Assembly: GCF_018390555.1 (NCBI RefSeq)
Contig: NZ_JAHBGB010000023.1
Span: 124,001 to 188,000, forward strand
DNA: 64,000 bases
From: Ancylobacter oerskovii
Lineage (GTDB): Bacteria > Pseudomonadota > Alphaproteobacteria > Rhizobiales > Xanthobacteraceae
Reading direction: 5' to 3'
Part shown: positions 16,998 to 26,671 of the stretch, piece after piece
Position numbering within the stretch: position 1 is the first letter of the stretch
How the letters are laid out: each line of letters begins with the position of its first letter
Made by a program: the position numbers and the translations under genes
Notes under the pieces: generated by a model
The model's input: only the letters and a program-made list of their open reading frames with translations
The model's database searches: none
What the model was told of the DNA's origin: nothing

Positions 16998-19628
16998 TCA
17001 ACCCGCTTCCGCGTCGCGCGGTTCCACCAGGATCTCGCGCTTGCCGGCATGGTTGGCGGGCGAGACGAGGCCCTCGTTCTCCATACGCTCCATCAGCGAG
17101 GCGGCGCGGTTGTAGCCGATCTGCAGCCGGCGCTGGATGTAGCTGGTGGAGGCCTTGCGGTCGCGCATCACCACGGCGACGGCCTGCTCGTAGAGGCCGC
17201 CGCCTTCGCCGCCGAAGCCGCCCTTGTCGAACACCGCGCCGTCCTCGCCGCCTTCCTCCTCGTCCTCGTCGGTGGTGACGGCGTCGAGATAGTCGGGCTG
17301 GCCCTGCGTCTTCAGATGCTCGACGACGCGCTCGACCTCCTGGTCGGAGACGAACGGGCCGTGCACGCGCGAGATGCGCCCGCCGCCGGCCATGTAGAGC
17401 ATGTCGCCCTGGCCGAGCAGCTGCTCGGCGCCCATCTCGCCGAGGATGGTCCGACTGTCGATCTTGCTCGTCACCTGGAAGGAGATGCGGGTGGGGAAAT
17501 TGGCCTTGATGGTGCCGGTGATGACGTCGACGCTCGGGCGCTGGGTCGCCATGATCAGGTGGATGCCGGCGGCGCGGGCCATCTGGGCGAGGCGCTGGAT
17601 GGCGCCCTCGATGTCCTTGCCGGCGACCATCATCAGGTCGGCCATCTCGTCGACCACGATCACGATATAGGGCAGCGGCGTGAGGTCCATCTCCTCGCGC
17701 TCGTAGATCGCCTCGCCGGTCTCGCGGTCGAAGCCGGTCTGCACGGTGCGCACGATCTGCTCGCCCTTGGCCATCGCCTCGGCGATGCGGGCGTTGAAGC
17801 CGTCGATGTTGCGCACGCCGACCTTCGACATCTTGCGGTAGCGTTCCTCCATCTCGCGCACCGCCCATTTCAGCGCCACCACCGCCTTCTTCGGGTCGGT
17901 GACGACAGGGGAGAGCAGGTGCGGGATGCCGTCATAGACGGAGAGTTCCAGCATCTTCGGGTCGATGAGGATGAGGCGGCACTGATCGGGCCGGTGCCGG
18001 TAGAGCAGCGACATGATCATGGTGTTGATGGCGACCGACTTGCCGGAGCCGGTGGTGCCGGCGACCAGCAGATGCGGCATGCGGGCGAGGTCGACGATCA
18101 CCGGCTCGCCGCCGATGGTCTTGCCGAGCGCCAGGGCCAGCTTGTGCGCCGCCTCGCCGAAATCCTTGGCGGCGATGATCTCGCGCAGCAGCACCTTCTC
18201 GCGCTTGGGGTTGGGCAGCTCGATGCCGATGGCGTTCTTGCCGGGGATCACCGCCACGCGGGCCGACACCGCGCTCATCGATCGGGCGATGTCGTCGGCG
18301 AGGCCGATGACGCGGCTCGATTTGATGCCGGGCGCCGGCTCCAGCTCGTAGAGCGTCACCACCGGGCCGGGTCGGGCATTGACGATGGCGCCGCGCACGC
18401 CGAAATCGTCGAGCACGCTTTCGAGGTCGCGGGCGTTCTGCTCCAGCGCCTCGTCGTCGAGCGCCGGGCCGGTGCGCGCCGGCGGCGGGGTCAGCAGGTC
18501 GAGGCCGGGATTGGCATAGCGCAGCCGCTCTTCCTCGCGCGCCGTGCGTCCGCCGCGGATCGAGCGCAAGGGCGGCCGGCGGCCGGTGCGGGTCGTCTCC
18601 GGCACCGGGTGCGGCGGCGGCAGGTCGTCCGGCTCGTCGAGAAAGCCCGCTTCGTCGCGCTCGTCGTCGTCCCAGTCGCCGGCATCCGGCTCCTCGCCAC
18701 GGAAATTGGGCTCGCGGCGCGAGCCGCGCGGCAGCAGCGCGTCCTCGTCCTCGCTGCCGAACAGCGCGCCGAGGCGGGCCATCAGGCCGCGGCGGCGGCG
18801 CGGATAGGGATTGCGGCCCGGCATCAGCCAGGCTTTCAGCGTCAGCCACCAGTGGACGAGCGCGCCGATCGACAGCAGGCCGAAGCGCGCCGGCTCGTCG
18901 TCCTCGAAAGTGCCGGCGTCCTCCTCCTCCTGCGGTTCGTCGCGGCGCTTCAGGCCCACGCCGACGGCCAGCGGCAGCGTCATCACCGTGCCGAACAGGC
19001 ACAGGGCGCCGGCGACCGTGTAGTCGAAGGTGGTCAGCCAGCCGGAGCGGATCAGCGAGGGCAGGATCAGCATCGCCTCGCCGAGCACCCCGCCCAGCCC
19101 GCTCGGCAGCGGCCAGGTGCCGAAGCGCGGCAGGCAGGCGGCGAAGCCGGCCGCGAAGGCGGTGCCGGCGGCGAGGGCGACCATGCGCGCCCGCATGCGG
19201 TGCGGCGGGCGATGCGTCATCAGCCGCCACCCCCACACGCCGACCGTCAGCACCACCGCGAGGCAGGCGACGCCGAACAGCTGCATCAGCAGGTCGGCGA
19301 CCACGGCGCCGGGCAGGCCGAGCAGGTTGTGCGGCGCGGCGGCGCTGGAGCGCGACAGGCTGGGATCGTTGGCGGACCAGGTGGCCAGCGCCACCAGGAT
19401 CAGGGCGCAGAGGCCGAGCAGCGCGAGGCCGGCGATCTCGGCGACGCGCCGGTGCAGCACGTTGCGCACTTCTTCCGGCAGCAGGCGCCGCCGGGCACCG
19501 CGGCCGCGCGCGGAGACGCCGGCCTTCGCCCGCTGGGCCTGGCGCGGTGGCGCGGCGTCGGCGATGCGAGGCTGTGCCTGCCGCGTTCGCGGCGTCCGGC
19601 CCGTCGACTGTGTCTGCCCGCCCATCAT
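16998..19628 (-). CDS. ftsK: DNA translocase FtsK
   Basis: About 876 residues; the start is taken as ATG 19628 (MMGGQTQ), with ATG 19625 and 19655 as alternatives. Four N-terminal membrane helices (about 60-230) are followed by a shorter-than-E. coli acidic linker and the RecA-like motor: Walker [13 protein letters not shown], Walker [12 protein letters not shown], and [20 protein letters not shown]. The C-terminal gamma winged helix ([28 protein letters not shown]) reads KOPS/FRS sequences and activates XerCD. The protein pumps chromosome ends across the division septum. It lies 36 bases after the aminotransferase gene on the same strand. Confidence 0.95.
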   Translation of the reverse strand: MMGGQTQSTGRTPRTRQAQPRIADAAPPRQAQRAKAGVSARGRGARRRLLPEEVRNVLHRRVAEIAGLALLGLCALILVALATWSANDPSLSRSSAAAPHNLLGLPGAVVADLLMQLFGVACLAVVLTVGVWGWRLMTHRPPHRMRARMVALAAGTAFAAGFAACLPRFGTWPLPSGLGGVLGEAMLILPSLIRSGWLTTFDYTVAGALCLFGTVMTLPLAVGVGLKRRDEPQEEEDAGTFEDDEPARFGLLSIGALVHWWLTLKAWLMPGRNPYPRRRRGLMARLGALFGSEDEDALLPRGSRREPNFRGEEPDAGDWDDDERDEAGFLDEPDDLPPPHPVPETTRTGRRPPLRSIRGGRTAREEERLRYANPGLDLLTPPPARTGPALDDEALEQNARDLESVLDDFGVRGAIVNARPGPVVTLYELEPAPGIKSSRVIGLADDIARSMSAVSARVAVIPGKNAIGIELPNPKREKVLLREIIAAKDFGEAAHKLALALGKTIGGEPVIVDLARMPHLLVAGTTGSGKSVAINTMIMSLLYRHRPDQCRLILIDPKMLELSVYDGIPHLLSPVVTDPKKAVVALKWAVREMEERYRKMSKVGVRNIDGFNARIAEAMAKGEQIVRTVQTGFDRETGEAIYEREEMDLTPLPYIVIVVDEMADLMMVAGKDIEGAIQRLAQMARAAGIHLIMATQRPSVDVITGTIKANFPTRISFQVTSKIDSRTILGEMGAEQLLGQGDMLYMAGGGRISRVHGPFVSDQEVERVVEHLKTQGQPDYLDAVTTDEDEEEGGEDGAVFDKGGFGGEGGGLYEQAVAVVMRDRKASTSYIQRRLQIGYNRAASLMERMENEGLVSPANHAGKREILVEPRDAEAG

Positions 19629-19664
19629 CCCGCCTCGATTCCGCTTGCCACCCAACGGTTCGGC

Positions 19665-20936
19665 TCAGCTCAATCCGGCCACCACGCGCGGCAGCGCCGC
19701 TTGCGTGGTGGCGAGGTCCTGCACCAGCGCGAGGCGGAGGTAATCCGCACCCGGATTGCGCCCGTCCGCCTCCGTGCGGCACAGATAGCCGCCCGGCACG
19801 GTCCGCAGGCCCTCGCGCTGCCAGAGTCGTTTCGCTGCCTCCTCGCCGCCGCCGATGCCGGAGACGTCGAGCCACAGGAAGAAGCCGCCATCCGGCCGCT
19901 CATAGCCGAAGCGGCCGGCGAACAGCCGGTCGGCGATGTCGAACTTGGCGCGATAGAGCGCGCGGCTTTCCTCGACATGCGCCTCGTCGGCCAGCGCGGC
20001 GATGCCGACCTGCTGCAACGGCTCGGGCACCTGCGGCGCCGCCACGTTGCGCAATTCGGCGAAGGCGGTCATGAAGCCGGCATCGCCGGCGCAGAAGCCG
20101 CAGCGCAGGCCCGGCAGGCTGGAGCGCTTCGACAGCGAATTGAACGTCACCACCCCGGCATAGTCGGGGCCGGCGACTTCCAATATGCCGGTCGGCGGTG
20201 CCGCGCCGAGCCAGATCTCCGAATAGCACTCGTCGGCGAACACCAGGATCTCGTGCGCGCGGGCGATGGCCACCAGCTTCTCGAGATAGGCTGATGGCGC
20301 GATGGTGCCCTGCGGGTTGGCCGGCGAGGCGAAATAAAGGGCCACCGTGCGGGCGAGCAGCGCCGGATCGAGCGCGTCGAGGTCGGGCAGCCAGCCGCCG
20401 GACGCGGGAAGCGGCAACGGCACGCTCTCGCAGCCCGCCGCGTCGGCGCCGGCGCCATAGGCGGCATAGAACGGATTGGGCAGCAGGATGGCCGGCCCGG
20501 AAGAAGATTGCCGGCTTTCGGCGATCGCCTTCGCCTTGGCCGGCGAGACCAGCCGGCGGGCGAGGAGGGCGGCGAGGAACAGCCCTTCGCGTGAGCCGTT
20601 CAGCACCAGCACCTCGCGCTCGGCGTCGAGCGGACGCGGCAGGCGGTAGCGGCGCCCGCACCAATCGGCGGCGGCGGCGCGGAATTCCGGCAGCCCCTTG
20701 CCGGCGGGGTAGCGGCCGAAGCCGTCGAGATGGGCCGCCAGCACCGCGCCGACGAAGGCAGGGATGGCATGGCGCGGTTCGCCGACGGCGAGGCTCAGCG
20801 GCGGCTTGCCCGGCTCGATGCCGGCGAGCAGCTCGCCGAGGCGGATGAAGGGCGAACGCGCCGCCGGGCCCGGATCCGGCGTGGCCGGCGGGCGGTTGGC
20901 GGAGGCTTCTGGCGACGTTGCGGGCACGGAGGTCAC
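19665..20936 (-). CDS. Class I/II PLP-dependent aminotransferase
   Basis: 423 residues beginning with GTG at 20936; the first 30 residues are a Pro/Ala-rich leader. Fold-type I aminotransferase: SPANPQGTIAP (substrate carboxylate loop), VFADECYSEIW (Asp/Tyr contacts to PLP) and the Schiff-base lysine in NSLSKRSSLPGLRCGF. Such a gene upstream of ftsK is conserved in rhizobia and often named DapC-like (N-succinyl-diaminopimelate aminotransferase), which would link it to lysine and cell-wall synthesis, but the substrate cannot be fixed from the sequence. Confidence 0.88.
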   Translation of the reverse strand: MTSVPATSPEASANRPPATPDPGPAARSPFIRLGELLAGIEPGKPPLSLAVGEPRHAIPAFVGAVLAAHLDGFGRYPAGKGLPEFRAAAADWCGRRYRLPRPLDAEREVLVLNGSREGLFLAALLARRLVSPAKAKAIAESRQSSSGPAILLPNPFYAAYGAGADAAGCESVPLPLPASGGWLPDLDALDPALLARTVALYFASPANPQGTIAPSAYLEKLVAIARAHEILVFADECYSEIWLGAAPPTGILEVAGPDYAGVVTFNSLSKRSSLPGLRCGFCAGDAGFMTAFAELRNVAAPQVPEPLQQVGIAALADEAHVEESRALYRAKFDIADRLFAGRFGYERPDGGFFLWLDVSGIGGGEEAAKRLWQREGLRTVPGGYLCRTEADGRNPGADYLRLALVQDLATTQAALPRVVAGLS

Positions 20937-21175
20937 GTCTCGTCCATCGTGGTTAGCGATTCAAAATAGCGCCGGGCGGTAAAGGCGCCCTTAACCATGA
21001 CGACAGGAGGGCAAGCTCCGGCAGATCGGGCCGGCCCGTCTCCGGCGCACGATTTTGCCTTTGCGGCGCAGCGGATCCGCACGGGCGGCAAGGCCGGCTC
21101 CACGCCGAATGCCACGGAATCACGCCGGGAGCCGCCGGGCGGACACCGGCGCGGAGGAGCCGGCCCGGAAATGGA

Positions 21176-21199
21176 AAACCCCGGCCGAAGCCGGGGTTT
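21176..21199 (-). terminator. Rho-independent terminator of amtB
   Basis: A perfect 10-bp stem (21176-21185 with 21190-21199; arm GCCGGGGTTT) closed by a four-base loop lies about 65 bases past the amtB stop; on the minus strand the stem runs into TTTT. The rest of the 327-base gap between amtB and the aminotransferase gene shows no other clear feature. Confidence 0.8.
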
Positions 21200-21263
21200 G
21201 GGCAGCGCGGGGGCTGGGGACGCGGCGCGGGCAGGCGAGCCCGCGCCGGACCGGAAAGGCCGG

Positions 21264-22616
21264 TCAGCTGTGATAGGCGCGCTCGCCGTGCTCGACGATG
21301 TCGAGACCCTCGCGCTCCTTCTCCACCGACGGACGCAGGCCGACGATGACGTCGACGATCTTGTAGAGGATCGCCGAGATCACGCCGCCCCACACGATGG
21401 TGACGGCGACCGCGGTGATCTGCACCCACACCTGGTGGCCCATCGCGTAGTCGGCGATGCCGGGGCCGCCGAGGGCGGGGGCGACGACCACGCCGGTGCC
21501 GATGGCGCCGACGATGCCGCCGATGCCGTGGACGCCGAACACGTCGAGGCTGTCGTCATAGCCGAGCGCGTTCTTCACCGTGGTGCAGAAGAAGAAGCAG
21601 ATGATGGCGGCGACGAAGCCGAGCACGATGGCGCCGATCGGGCCGGAGAGGCCGGCGGCCGGGGTGATGGCGACGAGGCCGGCGACCATGCCGGAGATGG
21701 CGCCGAGCATGGAGGGCTTGCCCTTGGCCAGCCACTCGATCAGCGTCCAGCCGACGATGGCGCCGGCGGTGGCGACGAAGGTGTTCACCAGCGCCAGCGT
21801 GGTGCCGGCATTGGCTTCGAGGTTGGAGCCGGCGTTGAAGCCGAACCAGCCGACCCACAGGACGCTGGCGCCGACCATGGCGTAGGGCAGCGAGTGGGGA
21901 GGCATCAGCTCCTTGCCGAAGCCGGTGCGCTTGCCGACCAGCAGGCAGCCGACCAGGCCGGCGATGCCGGCATTGATGTGCACCACGGTGCCGCCGGCGA
22001 AGTCGAGCGCGCCCATGCCGAACAGGTAGCCTTCCGAGAACCACACCATGTGGGCGATCGGGTAGTAGACCAGCGTCACCCAGAGGATGCAGAACAGCAG
22101 GATGGCCGAGAACTTCATGCGCTCGGCGAAGGCGCCGATGATGAGGGCCGGGGTGATGGCCGAGAAGGTCATCTGGAACGCCATGAAGACGTATTCGGGA
22201 ATCTTCACGCCCTTGGAGAAGGTGTCGGCGAGGCTTTCGGTGGTGACGCCGGCCAGGAACGCCTTCTCGAAGCCGCCGATGAAGGCGTTGCCCGAGGTGA
22301 AGGCGAGCGAGTAGCCGTAGAACACCCACAGCAGCATCATCACCGCGGCGATGACCGTGACCTGCATGAGCACGGACAGCATGTTCTTGGCGCGCACCAG
22401 GCCGCCATAGAACAGCGCCAGGCCGGGCACGGTCATGAACAGCACGAGGATGGAGGAGATCATCATCCAGGTGATGTCGCCCTTGTCCACAGTCACGGCG
22501 TCGGCCACCGCGTCGGTCGCCGGGGCTGCGGCCTCCTGCGCCAGGGCGGCAACGGCGAACAGCGCCGTCGTCGCCAGCGCGGGAAGTCCCGCGCGCATCC
22601 AAGTCTTGATCGTCAT
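21264..22616 (-). CDS. amtB: Ammonium transporter AmtB
   Basis: 450 residues: a cleavable signal peptide (ends LAQEAAA), then eleven membrane helices of the Amt/Rh fold. Signature stretches include FYGGLVRAKNMLSVLMQ, the pore histidine regions (VVHINAGIAGLVG and VFGVHGIGGIVGAI), FNAGSNLEANAGTT and the C-terminal GLRPSVEKEREGLDIVEHGERAY, which contacts PII proteins. It imports ammonium under nitrogen limitation. It follows glnK by 52 bases in the classic glnK-amtB operon under a sigma-54 promoter and ends with its own terminator. Confidence 0.97.
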   Translation of the reverse strand: MTIKTWMRAGLPALATTALFAVAALAQEAAAPATDAVADAVTVDKGDITWMMISSILVLFMTVPGLALFYGGLVRAKNMLSVLMQVTVIAAVMMLLWVFYGYSLAFTSGNAFIGGFEKAFLAGVTTESLADTFSKGVKIPEYVFMAFQMTFSAITPALIIGAFAERMKFSAILLFCILWVTLVYYPIAHMVWFSEGYLFGMGALDFAGGTVVHINAGIAGLVGCLLVGKRTGFGKELMPPHSLPYAMVGASVLWVGWFGFNAGSNLEANAGTTLALVNTFVATAGAIVGWTLIEWLAKGKPSMLGAISGMVAGLVAITPAAGLSGPIGAIVLGFVAAIICFFFCTTVKNALGYDDSLDVFGVHGIGGIVGAIGTGVVVAPALGGPGIADYAMGHQVWVQITAVAVTIVWGGVISAILYKIVDVIVGLRPSVEKEREGLDIVEHGERAYHS

Positions 22617-22668
22617 GGGTTGAGTGCTCCGTCGGAAACGTGAGATGTCGGGATCAATGGCGCGGGCT

Positions 22669-23007
22669 TCAGAGGGCGTCGGCGTCGGTCTCGCCGGTGC
22701 GGATGCGCACGGCCTGGTCGATCGCGTAGACGAAGATCTTGCCGTCGCCGATCTGGCCGGTCTTTGCCGAGGTGGAGATGGCGTCGATCACCTTCGTGAC
22801 CTGGTCGCTGGCCACCGCGACCTCGATCTTGAGCTTCGGCAGGAAGCTCACCGCATATTCGGCGCCGCGGTAAATCTCGGTGTGGCCCTTCTGCCGGCCG
22901 TATCCCTTGACTTCCGTAACGGTCAGTCCGTGCACCCCGATGCCGGTGAGCGCATCCCGGACTTCCTCAAGCTTGAAAGGCTTGATGATAGCCATGACGA
23001 TCTTCAT
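22669..23007 (-). CDS. glnK: Nitrogen regulatory protein PII (GlnK)
   Basis: 112 residues, exact PII length. It has the T-loop with the uridylylation site Tyr51 (EIYRGAEY), the B-loop AKTGQIGDGKIFVYAID and the C-terminal RIRTGETDADAL. GlnK senses ATP/ADP and 2-oxoglutarate, is uridylylated by GlnD, and in the unmodified state docks on AmtB (the next gene) to shut the channel. ATG 23007 is preceded by AGGA. A sigma-54-type promoter lies about 110 bases upstream, fitting NtrC-controlled expression. Confidence 0.97.
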   Translation of the reverse strand: MKIVMAIIKPFKLEEVRDALTGIGVHGLTVTEVKGYGRQKGHTEIYRGAEYAVSFLPKLKIEVAVASDQVTKVIDAISTSAKTGQIGDGKIFVYAIDQAVRIRTGETDADAL

Positions 23008-23117
23008 GGTTCCTGTCCCCGCTTGGCCCCGGATCGCAACAGGCGAATCCCGGGCGTTTCATGTCGGACTCGGCCAAACGGGTTTCCCAACCCCACGGAC
23101 AAGCCGGCGCACACAGA

Positions 23118-23133
23118 ATCAAGTCGCGTGCCA
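23118..23133 (-). promoter_or_regulatory. Sigma-54 promoter of glnK-amtB
   Basis: On the minus strand TGGCACG-N4-TTGAT matches the -24/-12 consensus TGGCACG-N4-TTGCA, with the correct spacing; only the final C of the -12 GC is changed to A. It sits about 110 bases before glnK, a gene classically controlled by RpoN and NtrC. No convincing NtrC enhancer dyad was found by eye further upstream. Confidence 0.7.
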
Positions 23134-23252
23134 ACCGTGCAACGATGGGGGTTTGCGGCGCCTCGGGCGGCGCGGAAAGGCGCACATGATCGCCACCCGC
23201 GCGAAAAACGCCGGGCGCGTGACAGGGTTGTGCTGCTTAATTCTTGATCTTC

Positions 23253-23275
23253 GGTGCCGAAGCAGTTTCGGCGCC
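23253..23275. other. Inverted repeat between tesB and glnK
   Basis: GGTGCCGAA (23253-23261) pairs with TTCGGCGCC (23267-23275) with one G-T mismatch over a 5-base loop. It lies 38 bases past the tesB stop and upstream of the glnK promoter, so it could be a weak tesB terminator (no T-tract) or a protein site. The remaining part of the 305-base gap is ordinary non-coding sequence with the glnK promoter. Confidence 0.4.
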
Positions 23276-23312
23276 GTCGAATCCTGGGCAAATATTGCCT
23301 AAAAAATGATCT

Positions 23313-24206
23313 CTACGATGCCGCAGTAGGCGAAACCGGGCGGATGAGCCCTTCCTGCGCCACCGAGGCGACGAGCCGCCCGGCCCGGTCGTAGATCAGC
23401 CCGCGGGCGAGGCCGCGCGCGCCATGGGCGCTGGGGCTGTCCTGCACGTAGAGCAGCCAGTCGTCGGCCTTGAGCGGGCGATGCAGCCACAGCGCGTGGT
23501 CGAGGCTGGCGGCCTGGATGCGGTCGCCGAGCACGCTGGTGCCGTGCACCACCGTGGTGGTCTCCAGAAGCGTCATGTCGGAGGCGTAGGCCAGCACCGC
23601 CCGGTGGATGGCGGGGTCGTCCGGCAGGGCGCCGTCGGCGCGGAACCACACGCGCTGCACCGGCTCGGCGGGGGGCGCGTCATTGCCGGCGACCAGCCGC
23701 TGCATGAGGCCCACCGGGCGGAGCTCCACCGGCCGCGGCCGGGTCCAGTAATTGCGCACCGAGGGGGCGAGCGCGTCGAGCAGCTCGGCCGGCAGGTCGC
23801 GCGCGGAGGGCACCTCCTCCGGCGGCGGCACGCCGTCGGGCATCGCCATCTGGTGATCGAGCCCCTCCTCGGCGATGTGGAAGGACACCGACATGATGAA
23901 GATCGGCCGGCCGTGCTGCACCGCCACCACCCGGCGGGTGGCGAAGCTGCGCCCGTCGCGCACCCGCTCCACCTGGTAGACGATGGGGATCTGCGGATCG
24001 CCGGCGAGGATGAAATAGGCGTGCATGGAATGCGCGGTGGCGGTCTCCACCGTGCGCTGCGCGGCCACCAGCGCCTGCGCCAGCACCTGCCCGCCGAAAA
24101 CCCGGGTGCGGAACGGCCAGGATTCCGGCGGGTTGTGGCCGCGGAACAGGTTGACCTCGAGAATGTCGAGGTCGAGCAGCTGGACGAGTTCGGCGATGGT
24201 CGACAT
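23313..24206 (-). CDS. tesB: Acyl-CoA thioesterase II
   Basis: 297 residues, a double hot-dog thioesterase that hydrolyses medium- and long-chain acyl-CoA to fatty acid and CoA. Recognisable parts: LDLDILEVNLFRGHNPPESWPFRTRVFGGQVLAQAL at the N-terminus (written here only as landmark, residues 11-46), HSMHAYFILAGDPQIPIVYQVE, and in the second half LAYASDMTLLETTT with the catalytic Asp, then SLDHALWLHRP and RGLARGLIYDRAGRLVASVAQEGLIR. Such a gene next to glnK-amtB is the usual rhizobial arrangement. Confidence 0.93.
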   Translation of the reverse strand: MSTIAELVQLLDLDILEVNLFRGHNPPESWPFRTRVFGGQVLAQALVAAQRTVETATAHSMHAYFILAGDPQIPIVYQVERVRDGRSFATRRVVAVQHGRPIFIMSVSFHIAEEGLDHQMAMPDGVPPPEEVPSARDLPAELLDALAPSVRNYWTRPRPVELRPVGLMQRLVAGNDAPPAEPVQRVWFRADGALPDDPAIHRAVLAYASDMTLLETTTVVHGTSVLGDRIQAASLDHALWLHRPLKADDWLLYVQDSPSAHGARGLARGLIYDRAGRLVASVAQEGLIRPVSPTAAS

Positions 24207-24289
24207 GTCCGCATTCCCGCACGGTGTTCTTTGATCGGTAGCTAAGGCATAAGATGCCCCCGGTACAGTGCCATCAGGGAAGGGTCGTC

Positions 24290-25534
24290 ATGCCGCAGCA
24301 AGCCGAAGACGCCGCCGTCTTCGACGTGGTCATCGCCGGCGGCGGTCTTGCCGGCCTCTCGCTCGCGCTGGCGCTGCGCCACGGGCTGGGGGATGGCGCG
24401 CGGCTCGCCATCGCCGATCCGGCCTTCGCCGCGCCGGCGCGGCGAAACGACGACCTGCGTGCCTCCGCCTTCGCCGCCGGCGCCCGCCGGCTGCTCGATA
24501 CCGTGGGCGTGTGGGCGCGCGTCGCCGGCGAGGCCCAGCCGATGCTGGCGATGGAGATCACCGACAGCCGGCTCGGCGACGCCGCCCGGCCGGTGTTCCT
24601 GCAGTTCGACGGCGAGGTGGAGCCGGGCGAGCCCTTCGCCGATATGGTGCCCAACGCGCTCATGCAGGACGCGCTGCTCGCGGCGGCCGGGGAGGCCGGC
24701 CTCGTCCTGCTGCCGGCGGGCGTCGATGCGTATTCGGTCGACGCGGCCGGGGTCTCGGCGCGGCTGAAGGACGGCACGCGCCTGCGCGCGGCGCTGCTCG
24801 CCGCCTGCGACGGCGGGCGTTCGCGGCTGCGCAGCCTTGCCGGCATCGCCACCGTCGGCTGGTCCTACCGGCAGTCGGCGATCGTGATGACGGTCGGCCA
24901 TGAGCGCCCGCACGAGGGCAAGGCGGTGGAGCATTTCCTGCCGGCCGGCCCCTTCGCGCGGCTGCCGCTCGCCGGCAACCGCTCCTCCATCGTCTGGACC
25001 GAGGAGAGCGGTGCGGCGGAGCGGCTGCTCGCGCTGCCGCGGGTGCTGCTGCTCGACGAGCTGGAGCAGCGATTCGGCCTCGAGCTGGGGGCGCTGGAGG
25101 TTCTCGACACGCCGAAGGCCTTCCCGCTGGGCTTCCAGATGGCGCGGCGTTTCGTCGCCGACCGGTTGGCCCTGGTCGGGGACGCCGCCCACACCATCCA
25201 CCCCATCGCCGGCCAGGGCATAAATATGGGCCTGCGCGATGTTGCGGCGCTGGCGGAGGCCGTCACCGACGCCGCCCGCCTCGGCCTCGACATCGGCGGG
25301 CCGGACGTGCTGGAGCGCTACCAGCGCTGGCGTCGCTTCGACACCGTGTCGATGGGGGTGGCGACCGACGGGCTGAACCGGCTGTTCGGCCAGCGCTCGG
25401 ACGCCTTGCGGCTGATGCGCGACATCGGCATGGGCCTCGTCGACCGCCTGCCGGGACTGAAAGGCCACCTCATCCGCGGCGCCGCCGGCCTGGGCGGTCA
25501 GCCGCCGCGGCTGCTGCGGGGCGAGGCGCTCTGA
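24290..25534 (+). CDS. ubiH: UbiH/UbiF-family FAD monooxygenase (ubiquinone biosynthesis)
   Basis: About 414 residues from ATG 24290, which has AGGG 7 nt upstream (an ATG 12 codons earlier has none). Class A flavin hydroxylase: Rossmann motif VVIAGGGLAGLSLALAL, the DG motif ACDGGRSRLRSLAG, and the second FAD motif LALVGDAAHTIHPIAGQGINMGLRD, which is diagnostic for the UbiH/UbiF/Coq6 group. It hydroxylates the aromatic ring of the ubiquinone precursor. The exact ring position (UbiH, UbiF or UbiL-type) cannot be assigned from sequence. It converges on the Trm112-like gene. Confidence 0.88.
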   Translation: MPQQAEDAAVFDVVIAGGGLAGLSLALALRHGLGDGARLAIADPAFAAPARRNDDLRASAFAAGARRLLDTVGVWARVAGEAQPMLAMEITDSRLGDAARPVFLQFDGEVEPGEPFADMVPNALMQDALLAAAGEAGLVLLPAGVDAYSVDAAGVSARLKDGTRLRAALLAACDGGRSRLRSLAGIATVGWSYRQSAIVMTVGHERPHEGKAVEHFLPAGPFARLPLAGNRSSIVWTEESGAAERLLALPRVLLLDELEQRFGLELGALEVLDTPKAFPLGFQMARRFVADRLALVGDAAHTIHPIAGQGINMGLRDVAALAEAVTDAARLGLDIGGPDVLERYQRWRRFDTVSMGVATDGLNRLFGQRSDALRLMRDIGMGLVDRLPGLKGHLIRGAAGLGGQPPRLLRGEAL

Positions 25535-25576
25535 CGGCGCCCGTCGCGCTGTCCCGGAAATGCCGGGGTGGCGCGG

Positions 25577-25795
25577 TCAGCCTTTGGCGACCTCTTCCTC
25601 GGTCAGCGGGCGCGCTTCGTCGGCCAGCATGATCGGGATGCCGTCGCGGATCGGATAGGCGAGGCGCGCCGCGCGCGAGACCAGCTCATGCGCCTGCCGG
25701 TCATAGTCCAGCGGCCCCTTGGTGACGGGGCAGACCAGGATCTCCAGGAGCTTGGGGTCGAGCTCATAGCCGGTGCGGTGGGCGGTCTCGGGCAT
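25577..25795 (-). CDS. Trm112/YcaR-family small protein
   Basis: 72 residues. The motif [18 protein letters not shown] (around 12-30) and the end [18 protein letters not shown] are typical of the UPF0434/Trm112p family. Trm112 proteins are zinc-binding partners that stabilise methyltransferases; this bacterial form keeps only one cysteine (VCPVTKGPL) and lacks the second zinc ligand pair, as many alphaproteobacterial members do. It converges with ubiH, 42 bases apart. Its partner enzyme in bacteria is not known. Confidence 0.9.
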   Translation of the reverse strand: MPETAHRTGYELDPKLLEILVCPVTKGPLDYDRQAHELVSRAARLAYPIRDGIPIMLADEARPLTEEEVAKG

Positions 25796-25987
25796 GTGTC
25801 GATTCCATGTCGGGTGGAGGCGTATGCGTCGCCTGCTTATAACCGATGCAACGCGATACCATAGAAGGCGATCCTGACAATCGCGCGTCAGCATGTCAGA
25901 AGAATGTGGCCGCCCCATGCGTCGACCAGGCGTTGTCCCGATGCCTCGTCTGCTCCCCTCTCCGACTTCGGGATCTGCCCCGCGCCT

Positions 25988-26662
25988 ATGGATACCGCCC
26001 CGCTTTCCCTTGCCGATGAGCCCCGCCTGACCGGGGAGACCGTGCAGCAATGGGTGTTCCGCCGGTTGCGGCGCGCGGTGATGAGCGGACGCTTCCCGCC
26101 CGGCCAGGCCGTGACGATACGCGGCCTCGCCGAGGCGCTCGGCGTCTCCGCCATGCCGGTGCGCGAGGCGCTGCGCCGCCTGGTCGCCGAGCGGGCATTG
26201 GTGCTGCTCGACAATCGCCGCGTCCGGGTGCCGGAGATGACGGCGCAGCGCTTCGACGAGCTGTTCGCCGCCCGCACGCTGCTGGAAGTCGAGGCGGCGG
26301 CGCGGGCCCTGCCCTTCGCCGATCCGGCTTTTTGCGAGCGGCTCGCCGCGCTCGACCGGCTGTCGGACGCGGCGTGGCGGCAGGGCGACATCGAGGCGAT
26401 GATCGAGACCAATCTCGCCTTCCATACCGCGCTCTATTCCACCCGCGCCGATTCGGTGCTGATGCCGCTGATCGAATCGGTGTGGCTGCAGATCGGGCCG
26501 TTCATGCGGCTCGCCCTGACCGATCTCGAGGAGCATTACCGGGTCGACCGCCACCGCGAGGCGCTCGACGCGCTGGCCGCCGGCGACGAGGCGGCGCTGC
26601 GCCGGGCGATCGAGGCCGATATCCATGACGGCATCGGCCATTTGAGGGCGCAACTCGGCTGA
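25988..26662 (+). CDS. GntR-family (FCD subfamily) transcriptional regulator
   Basis: About 224 residues from ATG 25988; the frame is open for 28 codons more upstream but homologous sequence begins at [23 protein letters not shown]. Winged helix at residues 15-80 with [21 protein letters not shown], then the FCD domain with [16 protein letters not shown] and the ligand/metal histidines in NLAFHTALY and [14 protein letters not shown]. It converges on the glutamine-amidotransferase gene 9 bases downstream, so its target may be that gene or one elsewhere. A paralogue in the window (5190-5867) shares only the family motifs. Confidence 0.9.
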   Translation: MDTAPLSLADEPRLTGETVQQWVFRRLRRAVMSGRFPPGQAVTIRGLAEALGVSAMPVREALRRLVAERALVLLDNRRVRVPEMTAQRFDELFAARTLLEVEAAARALPFADPAFCERLAALDRLSDAAWRQGDIEAMIETNLAFHTALYSTRADSVLMPLIESVWLQIGPFMRLALTDLEEHYRVDRHREALDALAAGDEAALRRAIEADIHDGIGHLRAQLG

Positions 26663-26671
26663 GGAATACGG

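Noticed and set aside
17049-20294. 1081-residue plus-strand open frame over ftsK
   Set aside because: Antisense shadow, rich in His, Asp, Val and Gln; ftsK on the other strand has complete motifs.
23253-23275. GGTGCCGAA/TTCGGCGCC as an NtrC enhancer site
   Set aside because: Similar to the NtrC half-site GGTGCA only in part and with the wrong centre spacing; kept merely as an inverted repeat.
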